DNA of 64,000 nucleotides from Candidula unifasciata (lineage: Eukaryota; Mollusca; Gastropoda; Stylommatophora; Geomitridae): assembly GCA_905116865.2 (NCBI GenBank), contig CAJHNH020001127.1, positions 1 through 64,000 of the forward strand, given 5' to 3'. Below are positions 35,991 to 46,744 of the stretch, in pieces. The position numbers and the translations under genes were made by a program. Numbering within the stretch: the stretch's first letter is position 1; every line of letters begins with the position of its first letter. The notes below the pieces were generated by a model, which worked only from the letters and a program-made list of their open reading frames with translations, ran no database searches and was not told where the DNA came from.

Positions 35991-36202
35991 CCGGCCGGGT
36001 GACGAACTCCTTGTGGTCCGGGTTCACTCCCGGGGGTAGGCAGAAAAGCCACATTTCTCCCAGATTAACGGTACCTATAATGGAATCAATGCCGAAGGGT
36101 TGCGATACCCATAGTACCAAGCCAAAGGGTTTACAACTCATGGTTTCTGGATACGTTAAAAAAAAAAACTGCCTCTGCTACTACTAATACTACTACTACA
36201 GG
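35991..36202. other. Spacer, possible SINE fragment
   Basis: Contains 'ggtccgggttcactcccggggg', which resembles a box B, near 36016. I could not match it to a family here. Confidence 0.3.
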
Positions 36203-36301
36203 TTTAATTTCCGGCACGGTAACTATAGCTTTCGATTTTTATGTTGTCTAGTGTGTTCTTCTTTCTACTTCTTTCTATGAGTGTTACTTGATTAATTCAT
36301 A
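36203..36301 (+). repeat. Direct repeat N, copy 1
   Basis: Begins 'ggtttaatttccggcacggtaac' and runs through 'ttttatgttgtctagtgtgttctt' and 'cttgattaattcata'. It repeats at 36654-36778. Both copies abut TAC triplets, so repeat and microsatellite were probably duplicated together. Confidence 0.9.
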
Positions 36302-36653
36302 ACATTTAACGGCCTCAAAGGTTCCCTCTCTGTTTATTTATAGGAATGACGTATACACACCGGAACCTACCAATGAAATACCTTTCTTAAATGTTTGTGT
36401 ATTGTAGACAAAGCATTAAGGTTTACTGTGTTCGTAAATTGTTGCTGTGATTGTTATTCGACATTTGCTTCGTTAATATAAATTTCTGTAACCTATGGTG
36501 CCATTTCAATGGTTTGAAATGAATTCTGTCCGTATTCCATAGTTGTGGGTTAGATATGGCCAACAAGACACCTTTTTGGGGGGTGCCTAGTTGACCATGT
36601 TCTTAGTGTACTTGTATCCATGGCGGGGCGCAAGCGCCGTATGGAGGTGACAG
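36302..36653. other. Spacer between direct repeats
   Basis: Unrecognised sequence, AT-rich. Confidence 0.4.
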
Positions 36654-36778
36654 GTTTAATTCCCGGCACGGTAACTATTGCTTTCTATTTTTATGTTGTC
36701 TAGTGTGTTCTTTTATCTTTCTACTTCTTTCTATGAGTGCCAATCAATACACGTTCTGTTACTTGATTAATTCATACT
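36654..36778 (+). repeat. Direct repeat N, copy 2
   Basis: Same as 36203-36301 with a 20-bp insertion ('gccaatcaatacacgttct') before the final 'gttacttgattaattcata'. Confidence 0.9.
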
Positions 36779-36930
36779 ACTACAAATAGGGCTGCTGCTT
36801 TACTACAATAACTACTATCACCACCACCACTGCTACTACTAATTCTACTACTACAACAACTACTACTACTATCACCACCACTACTACTACTAACTAATAC
36901 TACTGCTGCAACTACTACTACTACTACTAC
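36779..36930. repeat. Imperfect (TAC)n region
   Basis: TAC/ACT triplets with interruptions. Confidence 0.9.
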
Positions 36931-36982
36931 CGATGGTAGTGTTGCGATGATGATGAAGCTTTCAAAACTATTACCTCTTCTA

Positions 36983-37045
36983 TTTATTCGTGTTAACCGC
37001 CGGTAAACTCTGGCAGAAAGTTCTGGTTGTTCGTCCAACTCTGTT
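36983..37045 (-). mobile_element. SINE-A 3' scrap, minus strand
   Basis: 'ttcgtgttaaccgccggtaaactctgg' and 'agaaagttctggttgttcgtcca' are the reversed 3' end of SINE-A. The rest is missing; LINE-R begins right after. Confidence 0.75.
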
Positions 37046-37357
37046 CCAAAAAATTATTAGCTCAGAGAGGCAACACGAAATGCCGAGTTCTAGATAAAGC
37101 TAACACATTTTGAAAAAAAAAAAAAAAAACAGGTGTCGCCTCTCTTTTACCGACAATTGGCTGGATTATGAACATAGCAAGTGGAATGGAATTCAGTGAA
37201 CCCCTACAAAACAGCTTGATGATCTGGACTTTGCTGATGATATTTCTCTTCTGTCCCACTCACGGAATCAGAAGCATAATATATTAAATATACCTGATGC
37301 AAGATTACAATAGCTAAATCTGAAAATCCATAATGGAAAGACAAAGATAATGAAAAT

Positions 37358-37637
37358 TTCTTCTTCTTCTTCGTGTTCACCAGCTGTAAACTCTGGCGGA
37401 AAGTTCTGGTTGTTAATCCACTTTAGGACTGCAGTCCTGTTCCAAAACCTGAGTGCTGCGTGTGCATTTGCTGTACAGATCTGACTAATTTGTATGCAGA
37501 CTGCTGGTTCCTTGCATCTCAGGCAGATAAACTTCAAAGGAATCTACCAAATAGTCGACTTTACGACATGCTTTTTGGGTAGGCAGTGGGTCTATTCTTG
37601 TTTTCCCTACAATAGGACCCCGGAACTGACAAGGGGA
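37358..37637 (-). mobile_element. SINE-A inside LINE-R, 11-bp target duplication
   Basis: Flanked by identical ATAATGAAAAT at 37347-37357 and 37638-37648. Opposite in orientation to the LINE. Carries the reversed GAA tail, the full body and the head ending 'gacaagggg'. Removing it and one flank rejoins the LINE codons. Confidence 0.95.
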
Positions 37638-37973
37638 ATAATGAAAATAAATCAGGCTATTGGTAATATGGTTTCTCCTAATAGTATTCCACTCCAAGAT
37701 GGTGGAGTCGTACACTTATTTGGGCAGTAATGTAGATAGAGACGTGGGAATTGTTAGAGATGTTAAAATACGAATACAAATTGAAAGAGAAGCTTTCATA
37801 GCACTAGGGTATTTGTGGAGGTCAAAAGAAATTAAAACTAACAGTAAACTAACTTTTTTTTTTTAAATTCTAAAATCAAATCAGTACTTTTGTATGGGGC
37901 GGAAACATGGGGAACAACTAAGGCAATTACTAATAAACTACAAACATTCATTTACTGGGCCTTTGCAGAATAG

Positions 37974-38202
37974 GTTAGTTGCGTATCCTTTACAGGACGT
38001 TGCAGAACCACCCCAACAGCCCCTGGCTGTTGCGTAGTTTTTCTAAGCAAATTTACGTCCAGTAGTTTGCCATTGCTTCTGGACGGTCGGCTTTCTTGAT
38101 ACTACTGTCGAAACCAACGCAAGGCGCATGGCCCGCAGCTGGGATCGAACCTGGCATCCCGGCATTACGAAGCGTTCGCATCGACTTAGCCACAGAGCCG
38201 AC
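37974..38202 (-). mobile_element. SINE-C inside LINE-R, 11-bp target duplication
   Basis: Flanked by identical TTGCAGAATAG at 37963-37973 and 38203-38213. Minus-strand head 'cggctctgtggctaagtcg' (box A), box B GGTTCGATCCC, then the family body. With ends fixed by the duplication, this is the reference copy of SINE-C (229 bp). Confidence 0.95.
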
Positions 38203-38293
38203 TTGCAGAATAGAGGGGATTGAATAATATGTTAGAATCATTTATGTAGAGCTTTCGGAGAGAATACAAGTTCCAATGGACCAAGCGGTGAAG

Positions 38294-38697
38294 TTCTGAC
38301 GTTTTAAACAACGGATCAACATCACTGCACATGGGTAATAACCCATAAGTGCTCCGTTCTTCTTCTAACTCAAGTCTGAGTCCAAGGAAGCTCAGCGCAG
38401 TTAACAGTCTCTGTAGCACCGGCGAAGATCCTGAAATACTTTGAGCAGATTTTAAACTCCAAGTTTTGCCCGGGCTGCGCCGTTAGGCTAATTTCTTTTT
38501 TCGATTACCAACTGCGAAAGGATTTTTCTACGCGCCCAACAATGCACACGGGCGTCCGATCTCACTACCCACAGACCAGGGGAAATTACTAGAAGTCCAA
38601 GTCCACGTTAAAAAAAATCCCAGCCGTTATCGGGGATTGAACCCGGAACCTCTAGCGCTCGAGGAGGACAGCATGCCTCGAGATCCCGTAGCCCCCT
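38294..38697 (-). mobile_element. SINE-B inside LINE-R, 13-bp target duplication
   Basis: Flanked by CCAAGCGGTGAAG (38281-38293) and CCAAGAGGTTAAG (38698-38710), two mismatches. The minus-strand head has 'cgaggcatgctgtcctcctcg' and box B GGTTCAATCCC. Two mismatches in its duplication, against none in the other two, suggest it is the oldest of the three. Confidence 0.9.
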
Positions 38698-38920
38698 CCA
38701 AGAGGTTAAGAAAAGTCGCTAGCGTTAGACAGGACATATGTTGAGAAACCCTGAGAACAAACTTACTAAAAAGGGAAGACAAAAAGGGGTGGGGGAGCTA
38801 GAGAGTTAAGTTAGGATGGAGAGGGCATGGGGGAAAGCTGCATGCAACAGCGAAGTAGAACGACCTGGCGTGAGTTGGTTGGGTCTATGCTCCATTTGGG
38901 GGATTCAAGACGGAAGAAGA

Positions 38921-39385
38921 AGCCGACAGACCCAATGTCAATTATGAAATATCTGACCCTCTAGTCCGACAGCCAAATTCACAACGACTCCCGTGTGTTA
39001 TAGAACTTGCATTCTTGTCTAGGGAGGGGAAAAACACACACAAAAAGCTGAAAGAGCTTCGGCAATGAAAGGGGGATAATTTAACAAAACGAAGGATTAG
39101 TTTGGTAGAGAATGGGTTAATACCACCGACTGCCGGGGTTAACCTCCGTGACTTCAAGCTAAGCCCGTGGTTGAAGACTGCTCTGTTTTTGGAGGTTATT
39201 ATTAAAGCGCCAAGATAAACAGTTGGATATAGGAAGTAAACTGCCAAAATGCTAAGTGGCGCCTAAATGGACTAGGGAGGTGCGCGTACTAAACGGTGCA
39301 CATACAGATGTTAGAGAAGAATGCTAGAAGAAGTGAGAAATGCATATAGACTGAGACAGACAAAACGGACACGACAGAGGGATGG
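38921..39385. other. No recognised feature
   Basis: A 306-nt minus-strand frame (38942-39247) exists but shows no motif or splice site that I trust. Confidence 0.4.
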
Positions 39386-39621
39386 AGAGATTATGGTTAT
39401 TCGTCCACTTCTGAACATTAGTCTTGTTCCTAAATTCGAGTTGTGCGTACATATTTGTTTTACAGATCTGGATTTTTTGCACGCAGACTGCTGGTACTCT
39501 GACATCAAAAGAAACCACTAGTTAGCCAACTAATTAGATATGTCTGTCGAGGAAGTGGTCGAACACCTCCCCCCCCCCCTCTTCCCGCCACAATGGAACC
39601 CCGGAATCCGCACTGGGAGGT
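39386..39621 (-). mobile_element. SINE-A, minus strand, decayed
   Basis: 'ggttattcgtccacttctgaac', 'ttacagatctgga', 'gcagactgctggtact' and the head 'tggaaccccggaatccgcactggg'. The GAA tail and first 40 bp are missing. Confidence 0.8.
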
Positions 39622-39939
39622 GTCTTTAATGAATCTTTCGTCTCGGTCGATCCTTTCTTCCACTTCAAATACCCACCCCTCCCATTAATGCTGCGTCTAC
39701 GCCTGGGTGATTTGAACACGACAAAATTAGTTCACTTTGCAACCTGCATCAGCCAACAGAAAGGGATGGGGTGGGGGGGGGGGCAAATTCCTCTCAGACA
39801 GATAAAATACACAGATTTATATGGATTAGAAAGATGTACAACAAACTAAGGGCTGGCTTAAATAGAGAATTATGATCTCAGAGTGCTCATAAAAACAGAC
39901 GTCCAAGCCGAAGATCATGTTACCAATTAATGAAAAACA

Positions 39940-40190
39940 AGAACAAACACAGAGCTGGTGTAGTTGTATGAATACCGATCAACTGCCAGCGTAACGAAAT
40001 CCGACAGATTAAAATAGTTTGGCGATGTTGAATTGTTGGCCCCAAGCAGAAATGCACACAAAGCATACGCAGAGAGAGTTAAAGCAGTGACACCAGGAGA
40101 GTGTGAGCGAAACAGGTGGAGGAAAGTATGGAAACATATCAGACAGACGAGAATGTCAAGAATGTTGGAGCAATTATATAAAGGGGAGGG
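39940..40190 (+). pseudogene. Weak LINE C-terminal remnant
   Basis: One frame around 40010 reads RLK-stop-FGDVE, resembling the R-x-x-WxGHVxR box of RTE-like LINEs, followed by RNAHKAYAERVKAV and NRWRKVWKHIR. Suggestive only. Confidence 0.35.
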
Positions 40191-40221
40191 GGGGGGGGGT
40201 GTAAAATGTTACAATAGTATT

Positions 40222-40365
40222 CCCCGTGTGGGTTCTGGGAACTCATTGTAGGGAAAACAAGAATAAACCCACTGCTTCCACAAGAAGCATGTCGTAAGAG
40301 TCTGCTAATTAGAGGCTTCTCTCGAAGTCGGAATGCATGTGCATGAGAGATAAGGAACCAACAGA
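40222..40365 (+). mobile_element. SINE-A 5' half
   Basis: 'ccccgtgtgggttctggg' to 'gataaggaaccaacagat'; the 3' half and tail are absent. Confidence 0.8.
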
Positions 40366-40454
40366 TACCGGGAACGAAAAGATAGTTGCTGAAATAAAGA
40401 AAAAACAGACAACTTGAATTCTTCGGCCACTTTAAAAGACACAACACTATTCAA

Positions 40455-40905
40455 AACTACTAGAGCGGTTTGAAAAGTGATGCCTCCAGGGACAGAACTT
40501 TATTAATTTACACAACGTACACACGAAATATACATTTTAAGAAAGCCTGAGACGTCCTTTAAATAAGTAGCCATTATTTCTTAACGCAGTCACCACGCAT
40601 TTGCCAGGACACGTAGCAATCTTGCTCGTTTCCACATAGCGATCAAGCTGACGGTATTGTCGTGGTTTAAAAATGTTGTGCATGTTACCGTCTGGCCAAC
40701 ACGCAGTTCTTCAACATGACATCACTCGCCCACTGACGAGTAGACAAACAACGACAGCATTGGGACAACTCACCCTAGACGGCATTTTAGCGCATCTAAC
40801 TATAGTCCTGATTGGGCACCACGTGAAATTGTTCCTATTCCCAAAGCTGTGTAAGTTACAAGGTAACGATTATACTAGAGAAGGTTATACGTAATGTTTT
40901 CCCAG
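40455..40905 (+). pseudogene. Mariner-like transposase remnant
   Basis: Frames at 40680-40900, shifting twice, give LQHDITRPLTSRQTTTALGQ (with the D of the usual DNARPH box), then YSPDWAPREI (usual YSPDLAPxD; the catalytic Asp position is Glu), then KLQGNDYTREGY. That spacing fits the D,D34D end of mariner transposases. The first 200 bp may hold another decayed piece of the same element in inverted orientation, but I am unsure. Confidence 0.7.
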
Positions 40906-41339
40906 TCATTTTGCTATTGAGAGCATGCGTGCGCAGCTAGCACCGTAGTACAGAACATGTAACTGGTAGCTTTCACACTTTACAGTTCACGCATTAAGGA
41001 CGTCAGCATGGAGTGAGTGTTCTTTTCGTTATGTTAGAGAGGTAAACCCAGTGGCGTTTTTGTAATAAACAATAAATGATAATAAATTAATTTTTCTTTG
41101 GCAAAGGCAAAGTGTAAGTAGCAATTATAAGGGTTACATACACACCTCGTCACTGGTACATACTAACATATGGTAACAATTTACGAGAGCGGGTACCCGC
41201 CTTCTTTCCTCTAGGTGTCTTTACAGAATAATTGACACTAATATTACACATTGAAGCATCCTTGCGAGGCTTAACCAAGGGAGACAACCACGGAGAATCT
41301 TCATATCACAACAATACACGCGGTGGCTTCCCTTTAAGT
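40906..41339. other. No recognised feature
   Basis: AT-rich spacer. Confidence 0.4.
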
Positions 41340-41440
41340 TCACATGCATTCTTCAAGTCGACCCAGGCCAACAAAAGTACCAGGGAAGTAAAGGCAGCAA
41401 ATATAATCTTGGCCATATAACATATCGAATGCAGAATAGT
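41340..41440 (+). mobile_element. SINE-D fragment
   Basis: 'aagtcgacccaggccaac', 'ccagggaagtaaaggc', 'atcttggccatataacatatcga' follow the SINE-D body. No head. Confidence 0.55.
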
Positions 41441-41446
41441 CACTGA

Positions 41447-41547
41447 AAACATGACCCTTTCCACACCAGTATGGCGTTTAATGCAAGGTTATATTTTCAA
41501 CTTTGCATTAAACGCCATACAAAAGACGTGTGGAAAGGGTCATGTTT
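41447..41547. repeat. Near-perfect 101-bp hairpin
   Basis: The left arm AAACATGACCCTTTCCACAC and the later TATGGCGTTTAATGCAA reappear reverse-complemented, without mismatch, in the right arm. The arms differ only by a short asymmetric bulge; the loop is about 15 bp. It may be a small foldback element or an RNA hairpin precursor. Confidence 0.9.
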
Positions 41548-41597
41548 ATGTATGCTCATATCCAGTTATCACAGTGTAAGATGCAATTTTTCGTTAT

Positions 41598-41790
41598 TTG
41601 AAGCCCTACTCTGGCTCTTGCCAGGGGCCGCAATTTAGCCCAGCCATAAATATGGTCTAATGGCTGACCGCGGTTTCCGGGTCTTCTCCGCGGGTGATCC
41701 TCATCCACATGGTGGCACTTTGTGTCATCTGATATTTTTCGCTTGTGTGATGTCCAAGTTGGGTAAAATGTACTTACTATGTTTCGTATG
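41598..41790 (+). repeat. Repeat-E, copy 2
   Basis: 'gccctactctggctcttgcc', 'cagccataaatatggtctaa', 'gatcctcatccacatggtggcactttgtgtcat' as in 34044 and 58398. Confidence 0.8.
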
Positions 41791-41914
41791 CTTTTTTTTA
41801 AACAACTGCCGACATTATCACGTTTATAGAATTCATACCTAGACTTCATGTCTGTTCAGCTGACTAAAAAATGGTTGTATTTACACAGGATAACAGCCAC
41901 AATAATTATTATTA

Positions 41915-42185
41915 TAGACTACAAACATTTATTAACTGGAGCCTGCACAAAATAAAGAGAATTAAAAAATACAATACAAAGACTAATACTGACATTTTGG
42001 GAGAGAACTAAACAAATTCCAGTGAATCGAATGAAGAAAAGACCCTGTCGTTGGATAGGAACACATGAGAACAATATAAATAGAATGACTTTCCACTGGA
42101 ACCCACAGAGGCACAGAAATAAGGGCATACCAAAAAAAAAAAACATGTGGAGAAGGAGGTGGAAAAGAAGCAGAAGATAAAGAAG
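41915..42185 (+). pseudogene. LINE-R C-terminal fragment
   Basis: Frames give LQTFIN at the start, then KRPCRWIGTHENNINRM and TFHWNPQRHRNKGIPKK with NMWRR after it: the C-terminal boxes of the RTE-like LINE in correct order with frameshifts. Tail 'gaagaagtagaataggaagaagaag'. Confidence 0.72.
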
Positions 42186-42514
42186 AAGTAGAATAGGAAG
42201 AAGAAGAACAACAACAATAATAAAGAGGAGACGATGCCTTTCTCTCACAGTATGTTGACTGTCCTAAAAGTTTCAGTTAGCAACCCGCGATTGTTCCAGT
42301 CGATAGTGTTGCAATGCGTTATACTGAGTCATAAGACTCACAACACATGACAAGTATGACTAACAAGACCCGCTTGCATCAAGATCTTCCCCAATCAGAG
42401 TGTGGGATTTCAGAACCAACGTCCTTGCATGCATCTGACGTGATTTAGTCTTCAACACCCAGTTCTTCTTCTTCTCAAAGTCCATGCCATGTAGTTTTAG
42501 TAGTCTTTTCACAA

Positions 42515-42783
42515 TCTTTTGTCTCATCTACTGTAAATTGATTCTGAAACAGATGATCTTCCATGCCAAGGTGTCAAACTGTCCAGCATCTGTTCTCTCG
42601 GTCTCCCTCTGCCTCTCCTTTCCTCCATCTCTCCTAAGGTCACGGTGTACTCCATTTTGTTTCTCCTTCTCATCACATAACCAAAGAATATAGGCCGTCT
42701 TCTTCGGACATGGACAATCAGTTCTCTCCGTGAGTCAGTTTCTTTCAAGGCGTCTAAATTAATTTTTTTGTTTTTTTGTTTAA
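42515..42783 (-). pseudogene. Antisense LINE C-terminus, part 1
   Basis: The minus-strand frame encodes ALKETDSRRELI, then RRRPIFFGYVMRR and GRGRPREQMLDSL: the C-terminal FFGHVMR and RGRPR boxes of a Jockey-superfamily-like LINE. It is separated from its other part (43073-43340) by SINE-A. Confidence 0.8.
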
Positions 42784-42795
42784 ATCTGTCCAGGT

Positions 42796-43072
42796 CCCCG
42801 TGTGGGTTCCAGGGCCCTATCATAGGAAAAACAAGAACAGACCCACTGCCTATCCAAAATCATGTCGTAAAAGTCGACTAATTGGGAGCTTCCTTCGAAG
42901 TCGGAGTGCGTCTGCCTGAGACACAAGGAACCAGCAGTCTGCATACAAATTAGATCTGTAAAACGGATGCACACCCAACATTTATTTTTTGGAACATGAC
43001 TTCAGTCTAAAAGTGGATGAACAACCAGAACTTTCCGCTAGAGTTTACAGTTGGTGAACACGAAGAAGAAGA
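42796..43072 (+). mobile_element. SINE-A inside antisense LINE, target duplication
   Basis: Full-length: 'ccccgtgtgggttccagggc' to 'gaacacgaagaagaagaa'. Flanked by ATCTGTCCAGG (42784-42794) and ATCTGCCCAGG (43073-43083), one mismatch in 11. The flanks belong to one LINE on the other strand. Confidence 0.92.
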
Positions 43073-43340
43073 ATCTGCCCAGGGTATTATCATTTTGTGT
43101 CTATAAAACCGCTCCCCTGCATCTTTCAAATAAGTTTTCACTAATGAACCAACTGTCCACGATTCACTTCCGTATATGAATATCGAATTTATATATCTTT
43201 TAAGAATGATCTTTCTCGTCCCAATTGACAGACTACATCAAATATTCTTAACCAGCATTTACAATTTCTGAAACCAGGTTCTCCTTTGTTTTAATCCCCT
43301 TCCTGATTTGGCACCTCCACGCAACACGATCCATGCTTGC
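43073..43340 (-). pseudogene. Antisense LINE, part 2
   Basis: Minus-strand frames upstream of part 1 show short LINE-like stretches (WFISENLFERCRGAVL and KIYKFDIHIRK), with stops. Assigned to the LINE mainly through the SINE target duplication and continuity. Confidence 0.5.
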
Positions 43341-43534
43341 TATCAGTTACACATTATACTTAAGAAGTGTTACCTGGCTTATGTTTCTATTATAACAATC
43401 TTTCCCAAACCTCTTGCGGTAGTAACGCCCCTTGTGTTAACACGGAGTAACGCCCCGGCCATATAACCCGTGACCCCGTTTCACTACAGGCAGGTAACCT
43501 GAAACGTATCCTACGTCATCATCATTATCATGTG

Positions 43535-43633
43535 TCGGGGGGGGGGGGGGGGGGGGAAGGGTGGAGCGCCGACAACTTCAACACTGAAGGTAGGAGGGGG
43601 GCTTACAACCCCCCCCCCCCCCCCCCCCCCCCC
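43535..43633. repeat. G run and C run in inverted arrangement
   Basis: About 22 G at 43537-43556 and about 24 C at 43610-43633, about 53 bp apart, so the strand can pair with itself through a G:C stem. Length of such runs may be unreliable in assemblies. Confidence 0.85.
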
Positions 43634-43865
43634 GCAACCTTTTTTCCCATTACCCACCAAACAAATTGAAGGTGTGCCGAGAGGGCATAATCCTAGTTTA
43701 GGAACACAATAAGAATAATAAGAATGAGGAAGAGAAGCATAATGCCAGAATAACAAAAAACTATAGTAATACAACTGAAATAATATGAAACAGATAAAAC
43801 AATATATTTAAAGAGAATGTGTAAACAAATTTAAACGAGACCAATAAGCACTTCTGCTAATCAGT

Positions 43866-43960
43866 ACTGGTTCCAGGGCCCATTGGTGGGGGGGGGGGGG
43901 GGGGGAGAGACTCACTGTCCCTCATGTAGGCTTTAAAAGATGTCTAATTAAGATTTTGCT
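43866..43960 (+). mobile_element. SINE-A 5' scrap
   Basis: 'ctggttccagggcccattggtggg', a G run, then 'gagactcactg' and 'gtctaattaag' follow the SINE-A head poorly. Confidence 0.5.
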
Positions 43961-45164
43961 GAAATTTATTGGGGCCACAGCCAACGATATCACAGCCTAG
44001 CTTCAAACCACAACAGAACATGCTAACTGTCATTTTAACAATGAAAGCAAAAGATATTTGTTTAAATTCTTATTTGTCATCAGCCTCCTGTTAAATAAGT
44101 GATACAAGGCTTATAGTCTATTCCTCCATGCAGTGACTCCTTAGATATTAAAGTACATGAGGCGGAAGAGCTGGTGAGAGACTGAGTTTCTTTTATACAG
44201 ACCGTGCTGAGAGCCACGTTTTGCAAAGGACTTAGATTTGGTACCTGCTACATGATGATGATGATATACATATTCTTTTTTATTATTATAGATATCTAAA
44301 AATGAACGCTGACATGGGAGTAGACATAACTGAATATTGAACCCCCCCAAAGAGGAAGAAAAAAATGTACTCATAAAAGCTAAAGAATATATACTAGCTC
44401 AAAAGCAAAGTCACTGCAGATGGAGATTCTGGAAAGGATGTAACACCAAGAAAAAAAAAAACACAGACAAGCATTTGCCACACTTAATAACAGAGTGGAA
44501 ATACATTTCTGGAATAACTCCCTTTCTGAAAGAATTGGTTTCTTAAACAACATTGTCGGGTGGGGGAAGGGGGTGGCGATGTTGCCCCCCCCCCCCTTTT
44601 CCCATAAAAAACTGTAGTTCCTAAACAGCAAATCTAGAAATTATCTAATTCACAGGAACAGATTAAGGGTAGTTCCTCCCATGCAGCCCATAGAACAGCA
44701 GACAAATTAGAACTTTAGGAAACCATATAAAGCACCATATATGAACTGAGCAAGGAACTCACTGTGGCCAGACTGTGTGGCAGACTGGGCAAAAGCATCA
44801 CTTTGAAACTGAAAGTTAAAAGTACTGATGTGGAGGGGCCTGGACCACAGGAATGAGCTCATATCAGAAAAGCTAGAACACCTTAAAAAGGAGTTTTGTA
44901 GCAAAACATCGCCTCGACAAAGCTAAGCTAACTGCACCAGGAATGTGGTTTTTTTTTTTAACCCTTTTGCTGTTATGGGCATGTTTAGTCATTTGCCTGT
45001 ACTATGCCACAAATTACATAAGTCGTCTTCCAGTTTCGGTGCCCCCCCCCCCCCCAGTGCTATGGACTAGAAAAGCCATTTCCCATTTCCTTACAGACTG
45101 CTAAGGACAGTTATTCTGGGGTATCTAAATGCCTGATTATTGATTTAAGTATCTACATTACAGC
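43961..45164. other. No recognised feature
   Basis: About 1.2 kb of unique-looking, AT-rich DNA with C runs near 44586 and 45043. No splice-site pair or protein motif convinces me. Confidence 0.4.
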
Positions 45165-45372
45165 ATAGCCACAGATGCTCCATATCCTGCAGCAAATGTC
45201 TTTAAGGTGTCTATGCTAAGTGCTCCCACATCCCACTGATTATACACACAATATTCTTTTTCTCTCATACATCCATTCTGGCTGGCTCCACACCTAATAC
45301 TTTGTTCATACATTCTTACACATGTTATTTCATCTAACCTCATGTCGTTTATCAGCTTTAATTCATAAAATG
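45165..45372 (+). repeat. Dispersed repeat J, copy 2
   Basis: Counterpart of 19424-19612. The minus strand of this copy is open for 86 codons, while the other copy is not, so coding is not supported. Confidence 0.6.
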
Positions 45373-46071
45373 ACAAAGGGCAACACACAGTATCCATAAA
45401 CATAGCCATGTGAGCCATTCACATATGACTGAACATTCTATGATGTGTATATAGGTAAGTTTACATTAGTTGGATGACATTCCATGTTACTGTGTTGCTT
45501 TGTTTACAGTGGATGCATGTTCGATGATAAGTGTATTTTGTACCCTAAAAATGTATCTGTGTGACTTTATCTAACTCTTCATATAGTTAAAGAAAATGGC
45601 AATAAAAACAGGCTTCCAGGCTTTCGAAATACTAAAGACAGATTCTCAGAATACCACAGACAAAAATGAAAAGAAATAATGACTATAAAAGACCTGAATA
45701 TCAAGAAAGATTGGCTACTAAGGGTTAAAGCTGATAAGGAATTATTGAAGTTTTCTTCAAGGAATGATAGTGAAGATGACTTAAATGTTTACTTATGGCA
45801 GTCAGCAAGGTAATCTGACTCAACCATCAATATCTATGAGACACACCAGCATGGCCAAGACAAGGCTATTTGTGCATGGCTGACATCGTCAACATCATCA
45901 GAGGGCCAACGGCACAAAATTTATCAAATGCCATGGTCTTCCAATGACTTGAGACCATTTGTGCATAGTTCTGACAATTCAACTCTGGCTGCAATTTTGC
46001 TGCTGTGAATCAAAACAGTTCAATGACTGATTTTTTTCTACTGTTTTTTTTTTTAAACTGAATCAGTTTTT
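45373..46071. other. No recognised feature
   Basis: Nothing recognised. Confidence 0.4.
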
Positions 46072-46395
46072 TGTGCTGTGTGTTCTGCAAGGATGTCACA
46101 GAGAAGGTTCTTGCCACTGTAAGATCTCGAATAATGGACAGACAGATTATGAGGAGCTGTTTAGTTTTTGTGCTGTGTGTTTTACAAGCATGTCACTGAG
46201 AAGGTTCCCGTCACCGTAAACTCTTGTCTTTACTGATGGACAGACAGATTTTGAGGAGCTGTTTAGTTTTTGCGCTGTGTGTTTTACAAGCATGTCACTG
46301 AGAAGGTTCCCGTTACCATAAACTCTTGTCTTTACTGATGGACAGACAGATTTTGAGGAGCTATTTAGTTTTTGTGTTGTGTGTTCTGCTAATGC
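46072..46395. repeat. About 100-bp tandem repeat, three units
   Basis: Unit: 'gctgtgtgttttacaagcatg', 'tcactgagaaggttcccg', 'taaactcttgtctttactga', 'tggacagacagattttgagg', 'agctgtttagtttttg'. Units start near 46074, 46171 and 46273, with a partial fourth at 46376. Units 2 and 3 are nearly identical. Confidence 0.93.
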
Positions 46396-46744
46396 CTAGA
46401 ATAAATAAACTCAGAATAAATTAACACTGGACCAAAGACTGCTGAGAGTTCCCATGTTCAGTGAAATTATTTTGCAGGACAGCTTTTTATTATTGTTGAG
46501 AATGTTGCACTTCTCAGACAACAGTGGTAATGCTGTTGCAGATAGACTACACAAAATTAGACTTCACTGACAGTTTGTGTTCATCATTTCTGGGTGCATT
46601 TTCATCTTATCAGTATGTGGCTGTTGAGTCACTACTTCTTTTCATAGGAAGGTTGCCTTTTAAGAAATATACTTCATCAAAAAGAAACAGATTTGGTGAG
46701 AAAAATTGCGTTTGGTGACCTCACGGGTACATTTCAGATTTGGA
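46396..46744. other. No recognised feature
   Basis: Nothing recognised. Confidence 0.4.

Larger units (their letters stand above)
37046..38920 (+). pseudogene. LINE-R copy carrying three SINE insertions
   Basis: LINE segments: 37046-37357, 37649-37973, 38214-38293 and 38711-38920. They encode, in order, a decayed RQGC-LSP region, LDDLDFADDISLLS (ADD box intact), KTKIMK, ESYTYLGSNVDRD, SVLLYGAETWGTT, then GHMLRNPENKLTKK and a C-terminal end with a GGAAGAAGAAG terminus. The order is that of an RTE-like RT and its C-terminal region. 5'-truncated, with several frameshifts. The SINEs at 37358, 37974 and 38294 each have their own target duplication. Confidence 0.88.

Noticed and set aside
38942..39247. 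101-codon minus-strand frame
   Set aside because: No motif, no splice signals, no family resemblance.
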